NCBI GenBank assembly: GCA_014529385.2
Contig: CM043969.1
Span: 13,591,446-13,651,445, forward strand
Reading direction: 5' to 3'
From: Adiantum capillus-veneris
Taxonomy: Eukaryota; Streptophyta; Polypodiopsida; Polypodiales; Pteridaceae
DNA: 60,000 nucleotides
Part shown: positions 20,861-32,922 of the stretch, piece after piece
Position numbering within the stretch: the stretch's first letter is position 1
Layout of the letters: each line of letters begins with the position of its first letter
Translations under genes and position numbers: made by a program
Notes under the pieces: generated by a model
What the model saw: only the letters and a program-made list of their open reading frames with translations
What the model was told of the DNA's origin: nothing
Database searches by the model: none

Positions 20861-22200
20861 CGGATGTGTGTCTCTTTTTTACAGGAGTAGTTGTGGATGA
20901 GCTTCCAATGACACAATCATCTTGGATGATTCCCAGCATTCCCTGGACCTGGTATGAGGAAATGTTCCATTTTCTCGACAGTGGAGAAATGCTTTCATTT
21001 TTGTCCAGACATCAACGTCGCCGGATGGCTATTCAAAGCCAAAATTTTGAGATTTTCATGGGAAAGTTTTATTATTTCACAGTAGAAGATGTCTTGCTAT
21101 GATGTGTCCTACCATAGGAACAAGGATCTATTATGGAGGAGGTTCATACAAGCATTGCAGGGGGTCACTTTGCAGCTTTGATCACGGCAAGAAAAGTGCT
21201 ACAATCTGGATTATGGTGGCCAGCATTGTTTCAAGATGCAAGGGGTTTTGTACAACATTGTGATGTGTGTCAACGGTTGGGGCAACTTACTAAAATGTCA
21301 AAAATGCCTTTACAACCAGTATTACCCTTGGAGCCTTTTCAAAAATGGGGATTGGATTTTATTGGGCCTTTTAAACCAGTCGCAACTAACACTCGTAGTA
21401 GGTATATTTTGATGGCCACGGATTATGCAACTGAATGGGTGGAAGCATAGCCTTTGAAAGATAATGCTGGGTGCTTATATAAGGATATTTTTTCTAGATA
21501 TGGATTTCCTATTGAGTTGGTTAGTGATCAGGGTAGCCATTTCTTGAATAACATGATGGAGAGAATGTTACAATTTTATTTTGTGTTACACAAGAAATCT
21601 TCTCCATATTACCCTCAAGAGAATGGGTAGGCAGAGTCAACTAATAAGCAATTCATTTGCATCCTGACAAAGCTAGTTAATTTGCATAGAATGGATTGGG
21701 ATATCAAACTTCCTTCAACATTATGGGCCTATCGTACAGCATATAAAGTGGCAACATGACTAACGCCTTTCAAATTGGCATTTGGAATGGAGGCAATTAC
21801 CCCAGTGGAGCATGTAGTTATGAGCTTGTGGATGCTGATTACGGATAGGCTTCTTTTGGAAGATTCCATTTTTTATCGTTGGATGTTTTGCAGGTGAAAT
21901 AGATGAAGAGTGATTGCGCAGTTTTACGGTGTTGCAAGATCTGCAATCTCGGTGGAAGAAATGACTGGATCACCCTAAAGAACGACAATTTTTGCGGGGT
22001 TAATTGGTTCTTGTATTTAATTCCCGCCTTGGGAAGATGCCCAAAAAGCTGAAATTATGATGGTCTGGGCCGTTCTGGATTATTAAGTCATGTGGGCCTA
22101 CCTCCTTTTATTTGGTTGACCTACAGGGGGAGGTAATTTCTGTGCTGGTGAATGGGTTCTCACTGTGCCATCATTTTTCACCTACATGGATTTAGTGCCC
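20861..22200 (+). pseudogene. Gypsy integrase remnant
   Basis: An H2C2 finger is visible as HTSIAGGHFAALITARKVLQ with HCDVCQRLGQ (21133-21450). The core follows: FQKWGLDFIGPF, ILMATDYATEWVEA, then stop and continuation YGFPIELVSDQGSHFLNNMM, SSPYYPQENG, stop, [22 protein letters not shown] decayed C-terminus is recognisable to ~22200 (FNSRLGKMPKKLKL, WSGPFWIIKSCGPTSFYLVD, LQGEVISVLVNGF). Only one H2C2 finger is present here. No intact protein remains. Confidence 0.85.
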
Positions 22201-24430
22201 CTTTGCTCTGGTACAAGAGCCGGAAGCCACCTTAATCATGATTGGGGATTCTTTGCTATGAAATCTCAAAAAGTGGAAAAAGGGCTATGATGGTTGCGAC
22301 ACTGTGGCACACCCTATTTTGAGAACTCTTTAGGAGTGGTTTGGTGCATGCGTTAGATACCTCATACTTTGTTCGTACTATTTTTAGGGATTTTGCAAGG
22401 TTGCTCTTCCGCGTTCTTCTTTCCTTCTGTGTGCCTTTGCCACCATGACGGCTTCCTTGCTACAATGTATTCCATTTACTCCTGTGGAGAAGCTGTCTCT
22501 CAGACGGGTGGACGCATGGTTATAGGATTTTCAGTAGCGTGTCTTCGCCAACCTCGATTGGCAGAGTATCCCTGTTCACTCGTAGGCTACGGCTTTGATC
22601 GAGCAGCTAGATCTGGGGGATATGGTCCACGTTAACAATTTGCAGATTCAGATAACAGAAGCTAAAAGAATTTCAAGATATTGTTGCCTGCTAAGAGATG
22701 GTGTTGTGCACGCTTCACATGTTATTCCTGATGTAGAGGCAAAGCTGTAGTTTGGATTGAAAGTCAAGGGCGAATATAAGTTGTCAGGGCTCACTGATGC
22801 AGCGATAAGAGATGCATATCACTGGTTCTTGGAAGCAATTTGGTTGCAAGCCAAAACCTACACCATTTCTGCTAAAGCGCATAATATATTGAATTCAACC
22901 AACTTTGGGCCAGCGGCTTGGGTAGTGATCGTCAGAGATCGATTGCTAGAAGAATTTCAATGAGTGGTGGGGCAGATGGGGCACAATATCCCAACGAATA
23001 CCAAGGTCGGGAAACTTCTTACATTGGTGTTTTCCTTGCAAGAAATTTTTCCTCTTGCCCTTTGCCCTTTTATTCCACTTCAAGGATGATTGATTTGTCA
23101 CACGCAACACTACGGAGTCAGCACATGCTCTCCAAGTTCCATGCCTATTGAGGGTTTGTCTCAAACACTTGCTTGAGTATTGGATGTGGATGGTGCTTCT
23201 ATTGTAGTGGTAGCATGTGGTTCATACGAGATGGCCACTGCAAGGACATCGAGCCAAAAGTGAGGACGGGAGGAAGTCCTGCTTCCCACACCACCCCCTC
23301 CTGCAGCATCATCTTTGAACAGTGGCCGATTTCCAGAGGATTCCGCAGTTGCACGTTGGCAGCGAAGAATGCAGGAGTGGGCTACAACTTCCACTCAAGT
23401 GGGGATTGGCTTTGCGCGTGCGAACAGTTCCTTGCAACCAGAAAACCCTAATGTTAATAGGGTAACTACCAATGTGGTGGGAACTAATCGAGCAGCTCTC
23501 CTTGGGAGACTCATACCGCAAATCATTAGGATCGGCTCCAGGTGTGCGGAGAATTTTTGCAGCACATTGCGGATTCCCTGCCGTTGGTTTTGCCAGCTCC
23601 GGCAACTGAGGCGCGAGTTATCGAGATCGAAACGCAGGCTCGCAATGCGGAGCTGACAAGCCAAAACTCAACATTGGATAGTACAACCCGATTGATGAAA
23701 TGTAGACTCTGAGGGAGGCTAATTTTGCATTTTTTTCTTCTGTTCAAGACGAACTTCTTTGATTGCGAACGCAAAATAGCCTGGCCAATTATTTAGCATC
23801 ACATCCTGGTGATGTGATGATCAATATGAATGATCTTGATGCCTTAGGAGCAAAAATGTAGTAGCAGGCACATTTTTTTGGAGGGTCAAATGCAGAGCTA
23901 GAGGTCAAGGCTATCTAATGAGGCGATAACACAACAACTATCTTAACAACTCGTGTTGAGCTAGCCTGAGTGGCCAACTAATGACAAAGGTAAGAGCATT
24001 GTCCAAGAAGGTTTTGATATTTTTGATTGCGTGAAAGATACAAAAGAAGAATGTGCTGAGGCCCAAGCCCATGTCTCTCGATTGCAATGAGTGATTTGTC
24101 GTCTTCGTAGGGAGCGACGTAGAGTCTATTTTTGGGCGGAGACATGGCTCATTCTTTTTCACTTAGTCTCCCACCATGTCCACCTTTTTGGCATGCTCTA
24201 AACAAATATTTGGCACCGTATTACCCTATTCATACGCCTCTTGCCCCTTTACCACATGCCCCTCAGTTTGTTTCCTTGCCAACGCAATTCATTCCAAGGA
24301 ATGCTTGGCCAGAGCAGCTTGAGATATATCCACAGTTTTGCTGGTACAGGTTTACAAGGCCCATTGGAAAGATTTTGAGGGATTTGGCTACATTGATATT
24401 TCCTCGTCACCAAAACGTGAAGAAAGAGTA
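22201..24430 (+). pseudogene. Decayed coding remnant downstream of the gypsy integrase
   Basis: Plus-strand stretches of protein-like text continue past the integrase in shifting frames: SLRRVDAWL and GDMVHVNNLQIQITEAKRIS (~22490-22680), LKVKGEYKLSGLTDAAIRDA with YHWFLEAIWLQAKTYTISAK (22757-22963), and SSLNSGRFPEDSAVARWQRR near 23315. I do not recognise a family. The position suggests an extra 3' ORF of the same retroelement, or the 5' part of an adjacent one. Frames are broken every 100-300 bases. The boundaries and even the single-element origin are uncertain. Confidence 0.35.
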
Positions 24431-24599
24431 GCAACTCGAGTCTTAGACATGGAGAGGCTAAAGATGTGAGTTCACGCAATCCACCGTGCGTGCCAGGTGT
24501 TATAGCATAAGCTGCACATTACGGTTCTGTGGATGTCTGGACATTGTAGACTAAGAGTTCATGTGGCTTTGGGACAGTTCTTCATGGGATATCATGGGA

Positions 24600-25209
24600 T
24601 ATGATGGGGTTTTTCACCGTTCACGATATGTGTGCGCTCCTTGCCGCACTGTCGAAGCAAGGGACTTGCCGATACACCGTGTGCGAGCCACAAATGGCTC
24701 CAAGCACACAACAAGACTAATCTAGCAAGCTCAAGAGAGCAAAGGGTGTGTCACTCACCGCTCTACACTCGCCTTCGTGGTGGATTCCTCGCCGCGATGA
24801 AGAAGAAGCTGCAGTCGTGCCGCGCTCAACCGCTTCGCCGCCGTCGTGCCTTCGTAATGCTCGATCGCACACACACTCTCCCTCTCTCTCTCTCTCACAC
24901 ACACACAAGGAGGTGAAGAAGAAGAAGATGGAGATGGAGATGGAGCAAGAGCACTCTTCTATTGCACAAATGAGAGAATGAATGAATTTTAGGTTTAGTT
25001 GGCTTTTATATGAGCTCACCCCATTCACACTTGGACGCCCATGCTTAGCCAACTAATCCCTTGAATGTCCCAGTTAGAGTGCGCCTCTCAGCGGCGATCA
25101 CTCTTACTCTTTTCCTATTGGTCCGACAAGCCCGATACCTAACTCTACCAAATACATAATACACGTCCGTCGTAGGTGATGGGGTGTCCGTGAGCTGTGA
25201 GGGTTAACA
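24600..25209 (-). repeat. LTR-like sequence (minus strand) with polypurine tract
   Basis: On the minus strand a purine run, AGGAAGGGGGGCA, is followed at 25209 by TGTTAACCCTCACAGC, the layout of a polypurine tract and 5' LTR end. Upstream of the tract is TTCCGAGGACGGAATCTA, which resembles the 3' ends of gypsy pol regions. Inside is a promoter-like TCATATAAAAGCC (~25003-25015), followed by a CT/CTT-rich transcribed-like leader (24880-24980). The inner end is not defined, and no partner LTR was found. Small ORFs here (for example around 24717-25052) are simple-sequence artefacts. Confidence 0.45.
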
Positions 25210-26373
25210 TGCCCCCCTTCCTGATGTAGATTCCGTCCTCGGAAGCTATTGAGTTGAAGCTCGTTCGTCGAGGTGGAAGAGCATTTGAGATGAATGTCCT
25301 TAGCCTCCTTCAGTCACTGCAAAATCAAACAACATTGGCACAATAATTGCATTCTCATAAGTGATTAAAAAGCATATGCAGTTTTAGGTAGACAAATTGA
25401 TTGGTAAAATAATTTCAAACAATTTGTCAGCAATGAACATTAAATTGCAATGTAATCAAATGCATAAACAGATGTAAAGGTAAAAAATTAAACAAGTCTG
25501 GGGTCGCTAATTTGACGGTCAAAAGGCACTAGAGATTGAATATTAATACCATGGGTAAGCTTCTTAATTTTCTGTGGTCAATTAAGTTGTTTAATCGCGA
25601 GAGCCAAGTATTCATGTTCGAGGGCTGACTAGAGGCTATATCTAGAAGACCTTGTAGTTAAGCTACCATAACAGGAATTTCTCATGAAATCATTGCCTGA
25701 CTGATTACTTTTTCTTTGACCCCCCAAATTCTTTTCATAGTGATTCAATTTTGATGGTGTGCTTATTTTGTATGCCTTGGGTTTTTTGCTTTTCAAGTAA
25801 AAGCGCCCATACTGGGAACCTCTAGGGCTCTAGTACCATAGGCAATACATGTGAGTGAAGTACCAAATCAAGTTGAGATTTCTCTTCCAGCTTAAGATTT
25901 TACAATGTGGCACTTTGATTTTTTGTTTGTTCATTTTCAGCATTTTAATTTTGTAACTTTGGGGGGTCATATAACACTGATACACCTCCCCAGGCTCATC
26001 ACACTAGTAAACTCCCTTTATAATACTTGTTTGTGTTGATGGTGGCGCTTGAACAGAAGAGTGAACGAGAGAAAGGTTCCATGAAGGTCCAAATCCTAAC
26101 CACAGCAACACGTTCCTGTACACACTATGAAACACAAACAATACCTCTAGGAGGCACATCAGTGGGAAAAGAGAACTTTGCTAATCACTCAACTCTAAAA
26201 CAGAAACACTCCTATCGTACTAATCTTACCTACCCTCCATCACTCAAGTGATGAGGATCAAAGGTGTTTCATGACATAGGTTTTTGTTTCTGTGTATCGG
26301 ATGTAAATGTGTAGGTCTGGGTCAATGTTTTGAGTTTCATTGTGCATACTCGTTTGCTAATTGCTCTTGCTCT
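25210..26373. other. No gene seen; AT-rich retroelement-flank sequence
   Basis: No coding similarity on either strand. The bases at 25210-25330 are the upstream side of the minus-strand polypurine tract. The lower end of the LTR beginning at 26492 (minus) probably lies somewhere in this interval, but I cannot place it. Confidence 0.6.
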
Positions 26374-26585
26374 TTATTTTTTTGTTTTTTGCGAGTATAA
26401 AGCTTTATATGTACATTCCCTAAGATTGGTGATTGAGAGGTCAGGGAAAAAGGTTGAGAGGGAAACAAATGAATGATGACTGTCAGCAAACACTCCCCCC
26501 TTCCTTGGGTAGATCATACCGTTTGAAATGAGCTTGTCACCCTTTGAAACCAATTGTTCCAGTTGGTAATAGGTGGAGATTTTTG

Positions 26586-27434
26586 CTAGTAGTTTTCTAT
26601 TACCTTGGGCGCCTCGTCGAGTTGCAAGGGTGGTAAGGTACTCTCCCAAGATCGAACTTGAAGTAGTTCATCACGTGATTCTTGAACACTGGGAGGTGTG
26701 GATTCCTTTGTAGCTTTATGGAGGTCCACTATTGTAGGTGGAGGCTGTGGAGAAGCTTTTACCTCTACGGATGCATTACATGAGGAGCTAGAAGCTTCAT
26801 GGGACTCCCCCCTTCCTGAGCTAGGTGGAACAAATCGTTCTTTCTTTGGTACCCAAACTAGCTCTGGAGCGGGTGTGTAGCATTCTGTGATTTTTTTCTT
26901 TCCACGATCATTGATTCGTTTTGGAGCTACTGAATTGGGCTCACATGGGTCAGGTGATAGGTAAGAGCACAATCTACGTTTTGGCACCCAGATTTGATCA
27001 TTTCCTTGGTAGTAGCCTTGGGCTTCCAATAGTCGTTTAGGGATCCATCGCAACATTTTCTTACTTTTCTTGGAGCGAGTGGTACGTTTCTTACAAGGCT
27101 TCTATTTTTTAGCACTAGCTATGGTCACTAAAGAAGCTTTAGGGACCCACTTGTATGTTTTCTTCGTTACATTAGGATGAGTCTTGTCAGAAGCTATATG
27201 CATTGCTTGTAGCATATTTAAGGGTACAGGCATTTCATCCCCCTCAGGTGTTACCCAGGTCGTCCCCCTATTTCCCCAAGTGTCTATGGTTGCTGCTAGG
27301 TGGACCCAATCCACATTGTCCGACTCAACCATTCCGGGTAGGATATCCATATAAGGAGAGTTCTCCCCAATATCCGTGTCTTCGTTACACGTGTAACAAT
27401 ACTGTAATGGAGCTGAGTGAATTGTTGTGTCTTA
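26586..27434 (-). pseudogene. W-[VI]-P-K repeat tail of the gag-protease polyprotein
   Basis: In the same frame as the upstream protease, after TAA 27432-27434. The sequence contains repeated Trp motifs: YKWVPKASL, then stop (27102-27104), LRWIPKRLL, QIWVPKRRL and LVWVPKKERF, separated by basic or Ser/Pro-rich linkers. A similar motif series (IWIPKK, IWIPKQ) ends the polyproteins at 59223-59930 and 32923-33585. The region is basic, so RNA binding or packaging is a possible role, but this is inference. The C-terminal 60 residues are acidic and Ser/Pro-rich. A stop near 26586 separates a last fragment before the polypurine tract. Confidence 0.65.
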
Positions 27435-30119
27435 TCGATTATCAATGATGAATTTATTTCCTAGAGGATGCGTTCGACCACTTAAAAGATCAACTCGAAT
27501 GACAGAGTCTTGGAACTGTAAGTAGACGTGGTTTTTGGACCAGTCATGCACCATTTTTGCTTCCCTCATGAATGGATGCCCTAAGATCATCTCAAATGAC
27601 ATAGGATGCTTGGAAAAATCCATAACAATGAAATTATGCCTTACGTTGTGTCCCAAGACTTTGATCCTGAGATCCTTTAGCATTCCAATAGGCATAACAA
27701 TAGATCCATTAGCCATTTTTACCACTACGCTTGTGGCTTCAAGGTGAGGTCGCCCCATAGACTCCCAACAACTCTTTGTCACCATGCTGACTCCCGCACC
27801 ACCGTCAAGGACCCCCTTCACAGTTAATCCTTTAGTAGTGATTGATAGAGTAGCATTAGATTCATCACCTTCAAAGTATTGCCCCAACTTGTTAACGGGT
27901 ACTTCAATTATAGATTCATGTCCCGCTAGGTCAGATGGTGGTGCTAAATGTTCCTCATCATTCATTACCGAGTCAGGTTTGTTCATATGTGAAAATTGTG
28001 GTAATCCGGCCTGTAATTCTCCATTGAGGAAGGCTCGAAGAGCTAAGACTAGCTCGGGGTCTTTATATAGTTTGGACATGATGGTGGTTCTAACTTCTGA
28101 AGACATGAAATCCATCAATTTGACAACATTTAATGGCATCTTGTGGGACGTAGGACCCTCACAAGAGAATGGTGAAGATGGAATCTCCACTTCCTCAAGG
28201 GGGTCGGGTATTCCCTCATTGAACATTATCTCTAGTAGGAAAGATATGTGTCCACTTTCAGATGTCCTACCCTCACTCTCTTCCCGAATGATACTGGGTA
28301 TAGCTAACGGCCTGTAGTTCTTGTGAGGTTGAACTTGTGTGGGAAACACTGTGTCCGACATCTGGATATGTTTGGGTTCAGGTTCTAATGTTTGTTGAGT
28401 TTCTTCCACCAAACCCCTCAGTTGTTGGACTCGTTCAATTTCCACTGTTGGGTTTGGATAGGTTCCAATCTTTCTCTTGCAATCCTCATTTTTTGTCTCT
28501 CGTGGCTTATCTTGGGAGTTCGCAACTGGGTGGTTTAACTTTGAATACTCTTTTGGTGTTCGTCGTAATTCCCCCTCGTGATCCTCCTCACTGGCTTTTT
28601 CCTTTGTAGTAACAGTTTTGGTCTCCGTGGTCTCTATCGAATCTGAGTCATCCTCAAGGTCATTCATATACACGGGATCCTCTCCTGTCCCTATGTTAGT
28701 CTTTGAACTAGGTTTTGAGCTAGAAGCATTAAGGGATTTCTTTCTTCGTGTTTTCTTCTTTCTCGCTCGGCCAATGGATGCAGCATCTCTCTCTTCGAGG
28801 ATGTAATTTTTCTTTTGGAGCATCGACTGTGTGAGTGCATTCACTGGTGCTATGTTTATAGTTGGTGGTGTCCCATCAACAATCTCTATTAAGTTCAATG
28901 GTGTGATTTTCGGCGCGTTTGGATTGTTAGGACACTGTGCGATCAAATGATCTATGCCACAACGATTACAAATGAGTATTGGCATTGCCAATGCACTCCC
29001 TTGACTTGTTTGCATTAGTGCAACATTCTTTTGCATTCTAATGGGGCACTCAGCTACTCGATGTGGTCCACCACATTCGTAGCACTGAAGAGGTGGTCTC
29101 CTGGCAAAACTATTAATGTTTTGACCTCTTGCTGCTAGCGCAGTAGCTTGATATACCGGTCTAATTTGTCCCCAATGGTCTTCCATATAGTACATGGGAC
29201 ACTCCTCAAGCATGTCGACTCCATAGGTGATACTAGAGTCTATGTCCTCTTCGCAATCTACATAAGTACTAGATGACTTGCAACCTATTTGGTTCATAGG
29301 TGTAACTCTTGGATGAGGGGGTTGTGGTCCTAGCAGTGGAGGTGGCAACGGTGTGGTTTGGACCACATTTTGGGTTCTAGGGACCATGTGCTGTAATGGC
29401 AACTGTTGCTCCATGGGTGGGGTAGGCATCAATGCAGGAACTCGAGGTGAGTCTGCCCAAGCTATAGGCGGTCTATTTTCCATGATGCGTTTAAGCATTA
29501 GGCAATCCTTTGCTTGATGGCCATACCTACCACACGCGTTACAAGTCCCGTTAAACTTTACTCTGAAAGTAGGGCATTCACTCGTAGTATGTGGGCCCAA
29601 GCAAATTGAGCACCATTGTTGCTCCCTTCTTGGATACATATGAGTGTTTTGTGGAGCACGATTACCCCTAAGGATTTCTTGGATGGCCTTGGTGAGATCT
29701 GCCAAAGTCATCTCAGATATCGTTTGCTCTTTCACGATTGGCTTTATCTTCATTGGCTCATGCCCTGACGCTTGCGAGCTACTAGACTTCGGCTCGGCAG
29801 ACACTCTTTCTCCTGCAATCATTAAATTATCCTCCAATTGGATTGCATTCATGGTGACTGCTTCCCAAGTAGTGATACCTCTAATGACTAGGCCATTATA
29901 GATACTTTCATGTCGTAGTCCCCTAATAAATCTATCGAGCAATTGGTTGTTGTTGAATCGCTCGTTTGGATTGCATCGAGAATTCAAATTCTTTAGGCGA
30001 CTAATGAAGTCTCTCACGGATTCACCTTCTTCTCGTTGGGCTTTCTGGAGATGAGAGGCTACAGCCCAAAGTACTCCCTCTCGTATGTTCTCTTTCAAGA
30101 ACAATCTCCTAAGAGTAGA
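27432..30119 (-). pseudogene. Gag core, zinc knuckles and retropepsin (890-codon open frame)
   Basis: The longest open frame in the window. Residues 1-100 are the second half of a Retrotrans_gag domain (FLKENIREGVLWAVASHLQK, FISRLKNLNSRCNPNERF, LLDRFIRGLRHESIYNGL). Knuckles follow: CSICLGPHTTSEC, CNACGRYGHQAKDC, CYECGGPHRVAEC and CNRCGIDHLIAQC. Three of the four have X3 rather than X4 before His. A long charged linker with a basic block (RARKKKTRRKKSLN) follows. The protease lies at about residues 765-880: VKGVLDGGAGVSMVTKSCWE, VVVKMANGSIVMPIGMLKD and MILGHPFMREAKMVHDW. The first residue of the open frame is not a real start; it continues from 30776 through one TAA. Confidence 0.8.
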
Positions 30120-30776
30120 TTAGATCGTTTTCTCTTCTACTCTTAAGGTTCTATACCAATCTCCAGCCTTTCCGCTTAGGGTCAAACTCAAAGCCTTACA
30201 CTTATGTAGCTCATTGTGCTCTTCCAAGGAATCGCACACATGTTCAAAGACTTCCATATGCTTTCTAGCATCTCCGTCTCCACTGAATTTCTGTGTGAGC
30301 TTAGCTACTTGAACTGCCTTGCTCCTAGGCTCTCTATCAGGTGCACTACGTATGTTTTCCGCAATAGAGCGACCGATAGTTTGAGAAAATGCTGCCAAAT
30401 CTCCTATTTGAGCAGGTATAATGGGTGTATGTGCTCCTGGAACCACATGTGAGATGGGAGTTGGCCTTGGCCTTGGCATACGCGCGGCTCTTGGGTCCCA
30501 TATTTCATATGGTGGTGTACCAGATGGTGGTCCAAAGTTTACACGCGTGGCCCTAGGCATAGGGGGTGCCTGATATGGCATGTTATTATTAAATGGCATG
30601 GCTCCACTTGTATAATAGCTTGGATAATGCCATTGTGGATTGTAAGCTCTTGGAATAATCGGAGGTGTAGGAGCTACATGAGGCTGAGGTACGACAGGTG
30701 CACATATATGATTGATACATACATGTAGGTATAGTTGGGGGCACTGTGCTACTAGGCATCGGCGTAGTGTTAACAA
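30120..30776 (-). pseudogene. Gag N-terminal half of the same polyprotein
   Basis: Same frame as 27432-30119, split from it by TAA at 30120-30122 (five codons before the long frame). It is proline-rich (YNPQWHYPSYYTSG, PPYEIWDPRAARMPRPRPTP). It then gives the first half of the gag domain: AVQVAKLTQKFSGDGDARKH and CKALSLTLSGKAGDWYRTLR. These match the usual Retrotrans_gag motif with F.G.....W...... and A..WF..L. A frameshift near 30710-30730 separates it from the N-terminal ORF. Confidence 0.8.
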
Positions 30777-31900
30777 ATGAACTCCATGGTGTACTTCTTG
30801 TCATGCTCACCACTGGGATATGCATGGTAGCCGTAGTGTCATTAAGAGAAAGATGAGCTAGATCTGGGAAGGTAAAGCTGCCACTTGTGGGTTCAGATTG
30901 TAATGAGGCTCCTGGCAAAACAACATATGGAGGATCAAGGGGGCTCACTGAGGGAGTCTCCATTTTTGATAGGGTTGGTTGGTTGGCCTTTCCCGTATCC
31001 AAGAATCTCATTAGGCCTGTTGAAGGCATGTTGATCCCTGTGTTCTGTCTTTCTAACTCGACAATCCTATGGAGGACATCACAGACTTTTTGTTGTTGCT
31101 CATTTATGCTAGTAGCACCCGATGTGGATTGTAGAACATCTAACCAACCCACATGATAGGTGTGTCCTATGTACCGATCAGTTAAAGCTTCTGCTTGTAG
31201 GTCATATTCCCAATTTTCGTTTAGGAATATCCCATCTAGGCATGGCGTGCTGGAGGTTTCCCTCGAAGTGGAAGCATTATTGCTCCCCATCGCTTGCCCC
31301 TCCGTGACTACTACCTTGGGAGCACTCGGTTGCTCGGCTGGCATGATTGTTGTCATAGGAGCCTTTTCTTTTAGGGCTCGAATTTGTTCTAGCTTTCGTA
31401 AGTTCTCCCTTGTTGCTTGCATATAGCGTTCGATCTCTTGCACTTCGGCAAGACTCCTACCATCGGGTAGTAGAACCTCAAAGGGAGATAGTCCTAAAGG
31501 ATAAGGAGGTGCAGTGGATGGAACATTCACATGCACACTCTCAAGAAGCATAGGGTCTATTTTAGGCATGAATGACGAATTTACTTCCCCACTCCCTTCA
31601 TTTATTTCATTAACCGCATGTTAGGAGCGAGTAGCTCTACTAAGGGTCTCTTTTAAGCAGCTAAACACGCTGGACCCGGGCCGTGGGCCCATGGCATGCA
31701 TGTCTTGACTTGAACTATCAGGGTTTGGTGTAGGATACCCCTCCATGACTTCCTAGTCAGAGGAATAATCACTTGACGCGATATGAGGATCTTGGGTCGC
31801 GCTACCTTGAGTCCCGGCCGAAGGTCCAGAACCTAGGGTGGAGGAATAATGGGTGCCCGCGTAAATGGAGGCACTACCAATATGCTCGTGCTCTAACACT
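30589..31900 (-). pseudogene. N-terminal domain of the gag-protease polyprotein
   Basis: The 326-codon ORF begins MPKIDPMLLESVHVNVPSTA at 31569 and includes a short coiled-coil-like stretch (SLAEVQEIERYMQATRENLR, KLEQIRALKEKAP). The reading frame continues upstream through a TAA (31619-31621) and a TAG (~31752-31754). It gives sensible Ser/Pro-rich text (GPRPGSSVFSCLKETLSRAT, EGYPTPNPDSSSQDM), so the original start was probably near 31880 or beyond. I do not recognise this domain. The last ~40 residues before 30589 are out of frame with the gag core. Confidence 0.6.
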
Positions 31901-32584
31901 CATCCAGAGCGTAGGTTCATATGACTTCCACACTCTAAGCGCGTTGGTGAGTGCCCGTGAAGGCCGCTCACTTAGTTTTTTTTTTTTAGGTGTTTATAAC
32001 CCAAGTTTTTCGTTATTCTTGGTTATTTTTTGTAACCAAGCCACAAAATATGGCGTGTGATAGCTCAAGACGAGCGTTTTGGTTAAAGGAACTTGCCGTG
32101 CTTTATAGCTCCCTATTTGTCTATGTGAAGCCCTCGAAATCCTAAAAATAGTCTTTATAGTCCTCGAAATCCTAAAAATAGTTTTTAAATATAAAAAGGT
32201 GTATAAACTATATTTTAAAACTGAGGACTGAGGTCTGGGTTTGAGCTTGGGCTTGGGGAATGATCCCTAGCCCGATCCTTCTTTTTAATTTTTTTTATAA
32301 GATTTTTTTTTATAAAAAAAAAGTCGCCGCGGTCGCACCACGCACGCGCGCACACACACACTTAACCTACACCTAACTTATCTACTTACAGCTAATAGAG
32401 ATACTGCCACACACACTCTAACACTGTTTACACAGTACTACAGTAGCTAACAGATCTACAAAACTAACCTTACAGAACTAACATTGAACCTTACAGAATT
32501 AACATTCCATAGCTAATACCTTAATTCTAACAGTACATTGCAAAAAAATTGTAACTCCTTCTTTACAGAAAACAAAAAATACTG
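31901..32584. other. No gene seen; low-complexity junction
   Basis: Contains A/T runs (31978-31990, 32280-32325), a GC then AC alternating stretch (CGCACGCGCGCACACACACAC, ~32341-32361) and AC-rich filler. It separates the minus-strand gag-protease element from a plus-strand gypsy fragment. No LTR or coding similarity recognised. Confidence 0.6.
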
Positions 32585-32922
32585 AATCGACGGCATTGCT
32601 TGATTCTGGAGCTCAAGCAAATTTGATCTCTTACGGATTATACCAACAGTTCAAGTCCACAGGTCAACTTCATCCTACTCCTCAAATGCTGGAAAGTAGT
32701 ACATCACACTCGTTGCAAACATTGGGCTAGACTATATTTCATGTACAAGTACATCAATATATTCACCCACACAAATTTTATGTAGTCGAGGATGAATGCA
32801 CAGAGCACCCAATGTTGTTGGGACAACCTTGGCAAAAAGAGTACAATGTGCAGATAGATTGGAACGCGAATGCAATCAAAATTTAGCATGCACAAGAACA
32901 ACAAGTAATAGCCTTTTCTTAG
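32585..32922 (+). pseudogene. Retropepsin fragment of the IN-PR-WIPK gypsy family
   Basis: Paralogue of 58880-59222: TALLDSGAQANLISYGLYQQ, LESSTSHSLQTLG, YIHPHKFYVVEDECTEHPML and LGQPWQKEYNVQIDW. It has the canonical DSG active site. In-frame stops occur at ~32727 (TAG for TGG), 32884-32886 and 32920-32922. Homology with the other copy begins abruptly near 32580, so RT, RH and IN are missing here. The TAG at 32920-32922 lies at the same protein position as the TAG at 59220-59222 in the longer copy. Confidence 0.82.

Larger units (their letters stand above)
26374..31900 (-). mobile_element. Gag-protease retroelement without RT or integrase, ending in W-[VI]-P-K repeats
   Basis: On the minus strand the order is N-terminal domain, gag core, four zinc knuckles, linker, retropepsin, W-[VI]-P-K repeat tail, then polypurine tract AAGGAAGGGGGGAG and TGTTTGCTGACAG at 26492, a probable 3' LTR start with ACATATAAAG as possible TATA (~26403-26412). 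From 30776 to 26586 everything reads in one frame, with single stops at 30120-30122, 27432-27434 and 27102-27104. Between protease and polypurine tract there is no RT, RNase H or integrase, so the element would need pol from elsewhere. I found no matching 5' LTR near 31900-32560. Confidence 0.7.

Noticed and set aside
24632-25052. Overlapping ORFs on both strands around 24632-25052
   Set aside because: CT/AC simple sequence and LTR-like leader. No domain text.
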